A stretch of DNA of 7,615 bases from Thermomicrobiales bacterium (GCA_025937615.1 JAICRA010000062.1:1-7615); one strand, 5' to 3'; positions 1 to 6,817 are shown, counted from the first letter of the stretch. The notes: a model not told the origin generated them from the sequence alone. Numbers and translations are program-made.

Positions 1-501
1 GGTGGCGCGCCCGGACTCGGGTCGCATCACCCCGAACGCAGCGGCGCTATGCGTTCGTTCAAGCCGACCGGCCACCGCCACTCGGCCGAGATCGTCCAGG
101 AGCTAACCGTCGACGGGCAGGGACCGGAGGTTGCCTTCTCCGCCACCGCGATTGAAGCGGTGCGCGGTATCCTCGCCACCTCCCACGTTTTCCTCAAGGA
201 TCCCCTGCCGGACAAGGAGATCTGGGCTATCTACCGGGCGGCTTACATAGATGAGCCATTCATGCGGCTTGTCAAGGAGGCCTCAGGCGTCCATCGCTAC
301 CCGGAACCTAAGCTCCTCTCCGGCTCCAACTGGTGTGACGTCGGGTTCGAACGCGATCCCAACTCGAACCGCGTCGTGGTCATGGCCGCGCTCGACAACT
401 TGATGAAAGGCGCGGCGGGCCAGGCGGTGCAAGCCCTCAACATCCGCTGCGGGTTCCCAGAAACCACGGCGCTCGAGTTCGCGGGGCTCCATCCCATCTA
501 G
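1..501 (+). CDS. lysY: LysW-gamma-L-alpha-aminoadipyl-6-phosphate reductase (ArgC-like), 3' part
   Basis: This is the C-terminal part of an NADPH-dependent acyl-phosphate reductase of the ArgC/LysY family. The enzyme reduces the phosphorylated LysW-bound substrate to its semialdehyde in the cytoplasm. The frame is open from base 1 through the ATG at 49, and the residues before that ATG fit the family, so 49 is an internal Met and the true start and catalytic Cys lie upstream of the window. Visible family features are GHRHSAEI (from base 70), which holds the conserved active-site His region, then SGSNWCDVGF and ALDNLMKGAAGQAVQALN, followed by GFPETTAL near the end. The stop is TAG at 499-501, 28 nt before lysZ. 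Assignment to LysY rather than plain ArgC rests mainly on the neighbouring lysZ and lysJ; a dual role in arginine synthesis cannot be excluded. Confidence 0.9.
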   Translation, partial: GGAPGLGSHHPERSGAMRSFKPTGHRHSAEIVQELTVDGQGPEVAFSATAIEAVRGILATSHVFLKDPLPDKEIWAIYRAAYIDEPFMRLVKEASGVHRYPEPKLLSGSNWCDVGFERDPNSNRVVVMAALDNLMKGAAGQAVQALNIRCGFPETTALEFAGLHPI

Positions 502-512
502 CGAAATCGTCT

Positions 513-518
513 GGAGGG
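513..518 (+). promoter_or_regulatory. ribosome binding site of lysZ
   Basis: GGAGGG lies 11 nt before the ATG at 530. It is a strong Shine-Dalgarno match within the 28-nt lysY-lysZ gap. It fixes the lysZ start and supports co-transcription with lysY. Confidence 0.7.
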
Positions 519-529
519 TAAGGCGACCG

Positions 530-1435
530 ATGATCGTTATCAAGATCGGCGGTGGCGCGGCCATCGGCGAGAGCGCCTACACCAACTTCGCCGAGGATTT
601 GGCCGTTCTCGCCGAGCCGGTGGTGGTCGTCCACGGTGCCAACGCCGAGTTCAGTGAGCTGAGCGGCCGGCTCGGCACGCCACCGCGCATGATCACCTCG
701 TCCAGCGGGCGCGTCACCCGCTACACCGACGCGGCTACTATGGACGCGATGCTCATGGCTTACTGCGGCAAGGTGAACAAGCGCCTCGTGGCAGCGCTGC
801 GAGCCACCGGCGTCAACGCCGTCGGACTGAGCGCCATTGACGGTGGTATCGGCGTCGGCCGGCGCAAACCGGTCCTACGCGGTACTGAAGATGGCAAGAG
901 CAAAGTGCTCCGAGACGACCATGCCGGAACATTGGAGATGGTCGATCCTTCGCTCGTGCGGCTCCTGCTGCAAAACGGCTACACCCCGGTGCTAACCCCG
1001 CCCGCGCTCGGCGAAGCGGGCGTGCCGATCAACGTCGACGGCGACAAGCTCGCCCTCGAGCTGGCGACCGCGCTGCTGGCGGACGGCCTGCTCTTCTTCT
1101 CCGACACACCTGGCCTGCTCCGTGACCGACACGACGATTCCTCGCTGATCGCAGAGATCGATGCGTCTTCTCCGGAGCCGGCGCTTGCCGCGGCAGCGGG
1201 ACGGATGGTGGTCAAGGTCGAAGCCGCTCTCGGCGCAGTTGACCGCGGCGTGGGGCGCGTCGTCTTCGCCGACGGCCGCATCGCCAGCCCCATCCGGGCC
1301 GCTCTCGAAGGACAGGGAACGACTGTGCGCCGTACGGCTGGCGAGGCACCCTCTGATGCCCAGCCTGTCGTAAAGAACCCTGACTCAAACCCCTATGCAG
1401 TCGGGTCGGGCCTGGGTTCCTCATCCAGGGTCTAG
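530..1435 (+). CDS. lysZ: [LysW]-aminoadipate kinase (LysZ, ArgB-like)
   Basis: This amino-acid kinase family enzyme phosphorylates the gamma/delta carboxylate of LysW-bound alpha-aminoadipate, the step before LysY. The N-terminus MIVIKIGGG carries the conserved Lys (K5) and glycine loop. VVVVHGANAE corresponds to the HGG phosphate-binding region, with Ala in place of the second Gly. YCGKVNKRLV, AVGLSAIDGG, VGRRKPV, TPPALGEAG and NVDGDKLALELA follow the LysZ pattern closely, not the ArgB one. GRMVVKVEAAL and VGRVVFADGR complete the C-terminal ATP-binding half. As I recall the family, members usually end about where GTTVR falls (residue 267). Here there is a further tail of about 34 residues rich in Ser, Gly, Pro and Asn, with no recognised domain. 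The start is ATG with a good ribosome binding site. The gene lies between lysY and lysJ, 99 nt before the latter. Substrate choice (aminoadipate, glutamate or both) is not decided by what I can see. Confidence 0.93.
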   Translation: MIVIKIGGGAAIGESAYTNFAEDLAVLAEPVVVVHGANAEFSELSGRLGTPPRMITSSSGRVTRYTDAATMDAMLMAYCGKVNKRLVAALRATGVNAVGLSAIDGGIGVGRRKPVLRGTEDGKSKVLRDDHAGTLEMVDPSLVRLLLQNGYTPVLTPPALGEAGVPINVDGDKLALELATALLADGLLFFSDTPGLLRDRHDDSSLIAEIDASSPEPALAAAAGRMVVKVEAALGAVDRGVGRVVFADGRIASPIRAALEGQGTTVRRTAGEAPSDAQPVVKNPDSNPYAVGSGLGSSSRV

Positions 1436-1484
1436 GAACGTACTCCCTTCTGCCCTCGGAGCGGGGGAAGGGTTGGGGATGAGG
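1411..1484. repeat. GC-rich inverted-repeat element, possibly a dispersed intergenic repeat
   Basis: The segment spans the last codons of lysZ and most of the gap to lysJ. CCTCATCC at 1419-1426 is matched by its reverse complement GGATGAGG at 1477-1484. Between them lies a hairpin with CCCTTC at 1445-1450 and GAAGGG at 1467-1472, with C-rich and G-rich inner arms. CCTGG (1411-1415) and CCAGG (1425-1429) form a further small stem. On the minus strand the text reads like the C-rich 'CCCCTCATCCCCAACCC' repeats that recur between genes in some Chloroflexota and other GC-rich genomes. That resemblance is from memory; only one copy is in this window. It could also act as an attenuating or mRNA-stabilising hairpin between lysZ and lysJ. 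No T-tract follows, so it is not a standard intrinsic terminator. Confidence 0.45.
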
Positions 1485-1534
1485 GGTTCTGCGCGACTGT
1501 TGGACGCAACCTCGACACAGGAGCAAGGCACGAC

Positions 1535-2713
1535 ATGACCATCGGGACGCTCGATCTAGCCCAGATCCAACAACTGGAAAACGAGCACCAGCCTCCCCTC
1601 TATGCAAAACGCGAGATCGCTCTCGTCCGTGGCGAGGGGGCATATCTCTTTGACTCGGAAGGTCGACGGTATCTCGACGCCATGAGCAACTATGGCGTGG
1701 CGATCCTCGGTCACGCCGATCGCGAGTACGCCACGGCTCTCAGCGAGCAGCTGCAGACCCTTGCCACCGGGCACCAGAGCTTTTATGGCGACGTTCGCGC
1801 CGAGCTCCTGGGGGAGATCGCGGAGATCGCACCGGCCGGTTTGACGCGTTACTTCCTCTCGAATTCGGGCGCGGAGGCCGTGGAGGCTGCGATCAAGTTC
1901 GCGCGCGTCGCCACCGGACGACCAAATCTCGTCGCGGCCAAGCGAGGCTATCACGGGCGTACGCTAGGCGCCCTGGCCGCGACTGCCGACCAGAAGTACC
2001 GCGCGCCGTTCGAGCCGTTGGCGCCGCATGCGACCCACGTCTCATTCAACGACGCCGCCGCGCTCGCGGCCGCTGTCGACGACCAGACCGCCGCCATTCT
2101 GCTCGAGCCGATCCAGGGCGAGGGTGGTATATGGCCCGCTTCGCCGGAATATCTCCAGTCCGCGCGGGAGATTGCGACCGCCCGGGGAGCGCTCCTCGTG
2201 GCTGACGAGATTCAGACCGGGTTCCGCACCGGCGCCCCATGGGCGATCGCCGCCTCAGGCATAGTTCCCGACATCCTCGTCACGGCGAAGGCCCTGGCCA
2301 ACGGATTCCCGATCGGTTTGACGCTGTTTACCGAGACCATCTCGGCGGCCATCCCGAGCGGTGGCCATGGCACGACCTTCGGCGCCAGCCCTCTGGCCTG
2401 TCGTGCCGCGATCGTAACTTTGCGCGCGTTGCGCGAGCGGGATCTCTATGCGCAATCGGCGACGCTCGGCGCGGACCTCAAGGAACGTCTCGCAGGCCTT
2501 GGTAGCTCGAAAGTGCGTCAGGTGCGCGGCCGCGGCATGATGATCGGGGTCGAGCTCAAGGAGCGGGTCACTCCGGCGCTGCGAGCGCTCCAGGAGCAAG
2601 GCATCCTCGTTCTTCCCGCCGGCGCCACCACCTTCCGCCTCCTTCCTCCCCTCATCTGGGAGCAGGCGCAGGTGGACGAGTTGATCGCGGCAGTTGACTC
2701 AACGCTGAGCTGA
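1535..2713 (+). CDS. lysJ: [LysW]-aminoadipate semialdehyde / ornithine aminotransferase (LysJ, ArgD-like)
   Basis: This is a 392-residue class III, fold-type I PLP-dependent aminotransferase. It transfers an amino group from glutamate to the LysW-bound semialdehyde made by LysY, giving LysW-lysine. The N-terminal LVRGEGAYLFDSEGRRYLD and NYGVAILGH are typical of LysJ/ArgD. NSGAEAVEAAIKFAR (N110 onward) holds the cofactor phosphate-binding turn. LLEPIQGEGG and VADEIQTGFRTG (D224) include the Asp that pairs with the pyridine nitrogen. K252 in TAKALANGFPIG is the Schiff-base lysine, and GGHGTTFGASPLA (G276 on) is the second phosphate-binding loop. Length matches the family at about 390-400 residues. 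AGGAG at 1519-1523 lies 11 nt before the ATG. The gene is third in the lys cluster and last before the convergent fumC. The lysK hydrolase that would release lysine is not next to it. Confidence 0.93.
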   Translation: MTIGTLDLAQIQQLENEHQPPLYAKREIALVRGEGAYLFDSEGRRYLDAMSNYGVAILGHADREYATALSEQLQTLATGHQSFYGDVRAELLGEIAEIAPAGLTRYFLSNSGAEAVEAAIKFARVATGRPNLVAAKRGYHGRTLGALAATADQKYRAPFEPLAPHATHVSFNDAAALAAAVDDQTAAILLEPIQGEGGIWPASPEYLQSAREIATARGALLVADEIQTGFRTGAPWAIAASGIVPDILVTAKALANGFPIGLTLFTETISAAIPSGGHGTTFGASPLACRAAIVTLRALRERDLYAQSATLGADLKERLAGLGSSKVRQVRGRGMMIGVELKERVTPALRALQEQGILVLPAGATTFRLLPPLIWEQAQVDELIAAVDSTLS

Positions 2714-2718
2714 CGCGC

Positions 2719-2733
2719 CCGCCGACAAGGCGG
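2719..2733. terminator. weak hairpin in the lysJ-fumC convergent gap
   Basis: CCGCC (2719-2723) and GGCGG (2729-2733) form a 5-bp GC stem with a 5-nt loop just after the lysJ stop. No T-run follows on either strand. It is placed where a terminator for the lys cluster would be expected, but the stem is short and could be chance in GC-rich DNA. Confidence 0.2.
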
Positions 2734-2801
2734 CTTCACGAGCCACCTGCACAAATCACCGTCTGTTCTCCGGGTCAGCAGCCGCCGCTTGCGCCACTAT
2801 C

Positions 2802-4175
2802 TCATCCGGGTTCGGTCTGCCGGTGCGGATGCAGGGCCTCGTCGACCTGCTCCCGGGTCAGCCCGGAATCCTCGTACGCGAGCTCGCGGACCGTGCGACC
2901 GGTTGCGTGCGATTTCTTGGCGATCTTGGCCGCGTTGTCGTAGCCGATCAGCGGGTTGAGCGCGGTGGCCATGCTGATCGAACCCTCGATGTAGCTCTCC
3001 GCCTGCTCCCGGTTCGCCTCGAGACCAGCCAGCGCCTTGTCGACGAAGACGCGAGACGCGTTCGCCAGGAGCCGCACACTCTCCAACATGTTCCTCGCCA
3101 TCATCGGCAGCATCACATTGAGGTCGAGTTGCCCCCACTGCCCGCCGATTGTGATTGCCTGGCAGTTGCCGGTCACCTGAGCACCGACCTGGATTACGAC
3201 CTCACTGATGACCGGATTGACCTTGCCGGGCATGATCGAGCTGCCAGGTTGGATGGCCGGCAGCACCAACTCGCCCAGCCCCGCCTGCGGACCGGAGGCC
3301 AGCAGCCGGACGTCGTTCGCGATCTTCATCAGCGCGGCGGCGAGCGCCGTAAGCGCGCCGGCGGTGAAGACGTAGGCATCACGAGAGCCCTGCGCCTCGA
3401 AGTGATTCTCCGCCTCCCGGAAACTCGAGCCCGTGAGAACCGAAAGCTCTCGAGCCATTCGCGATCCGAAGTCGGGATGCGTGTTCAATCCCGTGCCGAC
3501 CGCGGTGCCTCCGATCGCCAGCTCACGCAGCCCGGGCAGCGTTACCTCGATGCGCTCGATGGCCAGCTCGATCTGGCGGGCATAGCCACTGAACTCCTGA
3601 CCCAGCCGGATCGGCACCGCATCCATGAGGTGGGTGCGGCCGATCTTCACCACGTCGTCGAACTCTTTGGCCTTGCGGCGAAGGACGTCCCGCAGGTACT
3701 GGAGCGCCGGGATCAGCTCGCGCTCGATCGCGACCACAGCGGAGACATGCAGCACAGTTGGGATGACGTCGTTGGATGACTGCCCGAGATTGACCTCGTC
3801 GTTCGGGTGAATCTTCCGACCCAGTTCCGCTGAGGCGACCGCGGCGATCACTTCGTTAGCGTTCATGTTCGATGACGTTCCGGATCCCGTCTGGAAGACG
3901 TCGATCGGGAACTCACCATCCAGCTCACCGTCCGCGACGGCGCGTGCGCCATGCTCGATGGCATCGGCAACATCTGGCGGCAACAGGCCAAGCTCGCGAT
4001 TTACCCGCGCCGCGGCGAGCTTCACCAGACCGAGCGCGCGGATGAACTCGGCGGGCAACGGCTGGCCGGAGACTGGAAAGTTTTCGACTGCTCGCTGCGT
4101 CTGCGCACCGTAGAGGGCACCAGCGGGAAGCACCACCTCGCCCATCGTATCTCGCTCGATCCGCGTCTCGGTCAT
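2802..4175 (-). CDS. fumC: class II fumarate hydratase (fumarase C)
   Basis: This is a 457-residue member of the aspartase/fumarase superfamily, predicted to hydrate fumarate to malate in the TCA cycle as a cytoplasmic homotetramer without an iron-sulfur cluster. Family regions in order are LYGAQTQRAVENFPVSG (residues 21-37), QTGSGTSSNMNANEVI (95-110), HPNDEVNLGQSSND (123-136), GRTHLMDA with H182 matching the catalytic His, and the signature GSSIMPGKVNP (311-321), whose first Ser, S312, matches the catalytic serine of E. coli FumC (S318). TGSGTSS and MPGKVN favour fumarase over aspartase, which usually has GAGTS and MPAKVN. The segment after the signature (NPVISEVVIQV) is closer to the actinobacterial-type fumarases and to aspartases than to E. 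coli FumC. The C-terminal GYDNAAKIAKKSHATGRTVRELA is intact. The start at 4175 gives the usual family length and N-terminus, although the ribosome binding site is weak. It is convergent with lysJ and lies 166 bp downstream of proS on the same strand. Confidence 0.93.
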   Translation of the reverse strand: MTETRIERDTMGEVVLPAGALYGAQTQRAVENFPVSGQPLPAEFIRALGLVKLAAARVNRELGLLPPDVADAIEHGARAVADGELDGEFPIDVFQTGSGTSSNMNANEVIAAVASAELGRKIHPNDEVNLGQSSNDVIPTVLHVSAVVAIERELIPALQYLRDVLRRKAKEFDDVVKIGRTHLMDAVPIRLGQEFSGYARQIELAIERIEVTLPGLRELAIGGTAVGTGLNTHPDFGSRMARELSVLTGSSFREAENHFEAQGSRDAYVFTAGALTALAAALMKIANDVRLLASGPQAGLGELVLPAIQPGSSIMPGKVNPVISEVVIQVGAQVTGNCQAITIGGQWGQLDLNVMLPMMARNMLESVRLLANASRVFVDKALAGLEANREQAESYIEGSISMATALNPLIGYDNAAKIAKKSHATGRTVRELAYEDSGLTREQVDEALHPHRQTEPG

Positions 4176-4298
4176 TCAGAGAAATCCCAGGTACCCACGA
4201 AAGCAACACCACTACGTGTCAAGTTGAACGAAGTGAAGCATCTCGGCTCAACGTCGCGACTTCGCGTACGGCGAGATTCTTTGCCTGCGGTCTTAGCA

Positions 4299-4323
4299 TG
4301 ACACGCGTGCTCTGTCACAGAGC
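4299..4323. repeat. nested palindromes between proS and fumC
   Basis: GCTCTGTCACAGAGC (4309-4323) is a 7-bp inverted repeat around one central base. As RNA it would fold as a 6-bp stem with a 3-nt loop. Directly before it lie CACGCGTG (4302-4309), an 8-bp palindrome, and TGACA/TGTCA arms (4299-4303 and 4313-4317). The site begins 18 bp past the proS stop and about 124-148 bp upstream of the fumC start. On the minus strand no T-run follows, so a standard terminator for proS is not supported. An operator or a rho-independent-like RNA hairpin are both possible. No regulator can be named. Confidence 0.35.
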
Positions 4324-4341
4324 TTTGGACAAGACTCGGGA

Positions 4342-6102
4342 TCATGTCGCCTGGCTGAGGGCTTGAACCGTCGGCGCGTCACTTGTCAGCTCAGCGTACA
4401 GCTCGTCCAGCATCCCGCGCACGGTCGGCACGACCTCCGCGAACGGAACAAAGACCGCCTTGTCAGCCGAGCGCAACTTGATCTCCGCCTCTCCCTTGCC
4501 GAGTGTCCGCGAGCTGACCGAGACGCGAACCGGATTGCCAATCAGATCGGCGTCGTTGAACTTGACGCCCGCCCGCTCAGCCCGGTCGTCATATAGCACT
4601 TCGATGCCGGCTTTCGACAATTCGTCGTAGAGCCTGTCGGCCGCTTCTTGCGGCTCGGTGTCGTCCGCCCCGCCGATCCACAACAGAGACACTTCGTACG
4701 GAGCGACTGAAACCGGCCAGATGATCCCCTTGTCGTCATGGTGCTGCTCGACAACAGTCGCCGAAACGCGCCCGGAACCAATTCCGTACGACCCCATGTA
4801 GATCGGGTGACTGACCCCCTCCGCGTCGAGATACTCCGCGCCCAGTGCTTTGGAATAGCGCGTGCCGAGCTTGAAGATGTTCCCAACTTCGATGGCTCGT
4901 TCCGCGGTCAACGGAGCCCCGCACTTCGGGCAGGGGAACCCCTCCTCAGCGGATGCGACATCGGCAATCACGTCGGGGGTGTAGTCGCGCCCGGGATTGG
5001 TGTTGAGCAGGTGCCAGCCGACCCGGTTGGCGCCAGCTACCAGATTCGGCGTATCGCGCACGCTCTCGTCGATGACGATCAACGCATCCCGCACCGCGAC
5101 CGGGGATCCGTATCCCGGTTCGGAGCCGATGGCCTGGATCTCCTCGACCGTGGCGGGCGTGAGGCCGCCCTCGCCCGCGGCCTTCCGCAGCTTCGTCTCG
5201 TTGACGTCGAGATCGCCCCGGATCACAGCGAAGACGAACCGGCCCGAATCGCCCCTGTAAAACACCGCCTTCGCCGTTTTCGCGAGCGGTATCTTCAGAA
5301 AATCCGCGAGCGCCGGGATGGTCGTCGTGCTTGGCGTCTCCACCTCCTCCATCGGCAACGGTGCTTCCCCGGTAGCGCCATCCCGCTGAAACGTGGCCAC
5401 CTCGCGGTTGTCCGCGTAACCACACTCCGGGCAGATGAGCACGATGTCCTCCCCATAGTCGGAGAGGGCCATGAACTCATGAGAAGCGCTGCCGCCCATC
5501 ATCCCGGTGTCCGCGCCGACGACCACGAAATCGAGCCCCACCCGGCGGAAGATGCGCTCGTAGGCTCGCCAGTGATTCTGATACTGCGCGTCCAGACCCT
5601 CCTCGTCGCGGTCGAGCGTGTACGAGTCCTTCATCGTGAATTCGCGCACCCGGATCAAACCGCCGCGTGACCGAGGCTCATCGCGCCATTTGGTCTGGAT
5701 GTGGTAGACGACCATCGGCAGTTGACGGTACGAGTTGATTTCCTGCCGCGCGAGATCAGTGACGATCTCCTCGTGCGTCATGGCCAGGACCATGTCGCGA
5801 TCGCCGCGGTCCTTGAATCGGGTCATCTCCGGGCCGACGGCGTCGTACCGCCCCGACTCCCGCCAGATGTCAGCCGGATGGACGACCGGCATCAGCAACT
5901 CCTGCCCGCCGATGGCATTCATTTCCTCGCGGATGATCTGCTCGACCTTGCGCACGACTCGCCAGCCCAACGGCAGCAGACTGTAGATGCCCGCGCCTAG
6001 CGGCCGCATGAATGCGGCACGCAGCATCAGGCGATGACTAGGCAACTCGACATCGCCCGGTGCTTCCCGCAGCGTCCGGCCAAACAGATGTGACATCCGC
6101 AT
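4342..6102 (-). CDS. proS: prolyl-tRNA synthetase, bacterial type with editing domain
   Basis: This 586-residue class IIa aminoacyl-tRNA synthetase charges tRNA-Pro with proline. The N-terminal catalytic core runs from MRMSHLFGRTLRE through motif 1, THEE (109-112), and motif 2 in TKWRDEPRSRGGLIRVREF (137-155). The inserted editing domain that clears mischarged alanyl-tRNA-Pro covers roughly residues 228-390, with LAKTAKAVFYRG (K278 aligns with E. coli K279), FAVIRGDLDVNE and NLVAGANRVGWH. Motif 3 is MGSYGIGSGR with R445. The anticodon-binding domain follows from about 464 to the end. Two Cys pairs, CPEC (224, 227) and CPKC (391, 394), flank the editing insert and look like a zinc-ribbon-like site; many bacterial ProRS have these, E. 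coli lacks them. The first ATG (6102) is preferred over the ATG two codons on (6096) because GAGG lies 11 nt upstream of it. The gene follows the adenosyltransferase gene by 101 bp. Confidence 0.96.
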   Translation of the reverse strand: MRMSHLFGRTLREAPGDVELPSHRLMLRAAFMRPLGAGIYSLLPLGWRVVRKVEQIIREEMNAIGGQELLMPVVHPADIWRESGRYDAVGPEMTRFKDRGDRDMVLAMTHEEIVTDLARQEINSYRQLPMVVYHIQTKWRDEPRSRGGLIRVREFTMKDSYTLDRDEEGLDAQYQNHWRAYERIFRRVGLDFVVVGADTGMMGGSASHEFMALSDYGEDIVLICPECGYADNREVATFQRDGATGEAPLPMEEVETPSTTTIPALADFLKIPLAKTAKAVFYRGDSGRFVFAVIRGDLDVNETKLRKAAGEGGLTPATVEEIQAIGSEPGYGSPVAVRDALIVIDESVRDTPNLVAGANRVGWHLLNTNPGRDYTPDVIADVASAEEGFPCPKCGAPLTAERAIEVGNIFKLGTRYSKALGAEYLDAEGVSHPIYMGSYGIGSGRVSATVVEQHHDDKGIIWPVSVAPYEVSLLWIGGADDTEPQEAADRLYDELSKAGIEVLYDDRAERAGVKFNDADLIGNPVRVSVSSRTLGKGEAEIKLRSADKAVFVPFAEVVPTVRGMLDELYAELTSDAPTVQALSQAT

Positions 6103-6155
6103 CGACTGTTGAACCTCACAGTTTCAGGGCCACTCGAGGGCTTCGCGACATGGTG

Positions 6156-6176
6156 AGGATACCAGTCTGGCCAGAC
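6156..6176 (-). promoter_or_regulatory. possible proS promoter -10 with adjoining palindrome
   Basis: On the minus strand, TGGTATCCT (6164 down to 6156) resembles an extended -10 element (TGnTAnnnT) and is placed 54-62 bp before the proS ATG. GTCTGGCCAGAC (6165-6176), a perfect 12-bp palindrome, abuts its upstream edge, in the spacer where a repressor could block RNA polymerase. No clear -35 hexamer is present at 16-18 bp. About two perfect 12-bp palindromes are expected by chance in a window this size, so only the position makes it noteworthy. Confidence 0.25.
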
Positions 6177-6203
6177 GGAGATGGCCTCAAAACTCCCGAT
6201 GGT

Positions 6204-6746
6204 TCAGCGAACCTTTGCCCGCCTTGGGTCGCTTCCCGCCGCGCGATCCTCGATCCTGGCGGCGATGAACAAGAGTGACGAGAGCCGGTTCAGGTAGCCG
6301 GGGATCGCCGGGCTCACTTGATGACCGGCATTGCTAAGCGCGACGACCTGCCGCTCAGCCCGCCGGGTCACGGCCCTCGCCACGTCCAGCGCCGCCCCGG
6401 GCGCCGATTCTCCCGGCAAGATGAACTCCCGCGGCAGATCGACCAGGGCGGCCAGGGCATCAGTCTCTCCCCCGAGCCAGTCGACGCGATCCTGCGCAAA
6501 CGCATACGACGCCGGGCGCAGCTCCGGGGTGAACGCCAGCTCGGCCATGATCTCGTAGAGGTCACGCTGCGCCGCGACCAGATCGTCGATCAGGCGCTCG
6601 TTCGTCGCCATTGAGCGACCCAGTCCAATAGCCGAGGTTGCCTCGTCGAGCGTCCCCAGCGCGTCGATGCGTGCGTCGTCCTTGGCCACGCGAGCGCCGA
6701 GCAAATCGGTCGTACCGTCGTCGCCACGCCCTGTGTAAAACCGCAC
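6204..6746 (-). CDS. cob(I)yrinic acid a,c-diamide adenosyltransferase, PduO type
   Basis: This is a 180-residue ATP:cob(I)alamin adenosyltransferase of the PduO/MMAB family. It moves the 5'-deoxyadenosyl group of ATP onto reduced corrinoid to form coenzyme B12. The N-terminus RFYTGRGDDGTTDLLG (residues 2-17) is the ATP-binding loop region, followed by RVAKDDARIDALGTLDE. The C-terminal helices carry LPGESAPGAALDVARAVTRRAER (RRAER at 128-132) and YLNRLSSLLF (151-160), both family hallmarks. The frame stays open upstream to an ATG at 6914 (236 codons), but the extra 56 residues are Arg/Gly/Ala-rich and unlike the family. The GTG at 6746 gives the normal family start and has a strong ribosome binding site (6752-6759). 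An ATG at 6794 is the next alternative but lacks a good ribosome binding site. The gene is divergent from the oxidoreductase gene and upstream of proS. It implies a B12-dependent enzyme elsewhere in the genome. Confidence 0.92.
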   Translation of the reverse strand: MRFYTGRGDDGTTDLLGARVAKDDARIDALGTLDEATSAIGLGRSMATNERLIDDLVAAQRDLYEIMAELAFTPELRPASYAFAQDRVDWLGGETDALAALVDLPREFILPGESAPGAALDVARAVTRRAERQVVALSNAGHQVSPAIPGYLNRLSSLLFIAARIEDRAAGSDPRRAKVR

Positions 6747-6751
6747 CTCGG

Positions 6752-6759
6752 CCCCTCCC
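6752..6759 (-). promoter_or_regulatory. ribosome binding site deciding the adenosyltransferase start
   Basis: GGGAGGGG on the minus strand ends 5 nt before the GTG at 6746 (GGAGG core about 7 nt away). It is the strongest Shine-Dalgarno match near any candidate start of this gene and selects the short, family-length form. Confidence 0.7.
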
Positions 6760-6817
6760 GTCACTCTCCCCGGGCGTGACGCACGTGCCGGCATCGCCCG
6801 TCCCACTCTACCCCGTG

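Noticed and set aside
49..501. Reading the first gene as a complete 150-residue protein from the ATG at 49
   Set aside because: The frame is open to base 1 and the residues before the ATG continue the LysY alignment, so it is a window-edge truncation and not a short gene.
1212..1643. A 143-codon minus-strand frame across lysZ, the gap and lysJ
   Set aside because: Its product is Arg/Pro-rich and is partly encoded by the repeat-like element; it overlaps two well-supported genes.
2823..3779. A 318-codon open frame on the plus strand opposite fumC
   Set aside because: It mirrors the fumC codons in high-GC DNA, has an Arg/Asp/Leu/His-rich composition with no recognisable motif, and fumC on the other strand is unmistakable.
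4217..4222. TTGACA on the minus strand upstream of fumC as a -35 box
   Set aside because: The hexamer is perfect, but no acceptable -10 lies 15-20 bp downstream (the 17-bp position reads CGTGGG), so a promoter is not supported.
4738..5670. A 310-codon open frame on the plus strand opposite proS
   Set aside because: It is fully inside proS, has no family motif and shows the Arg/His-rich composition of an antisense shadow.
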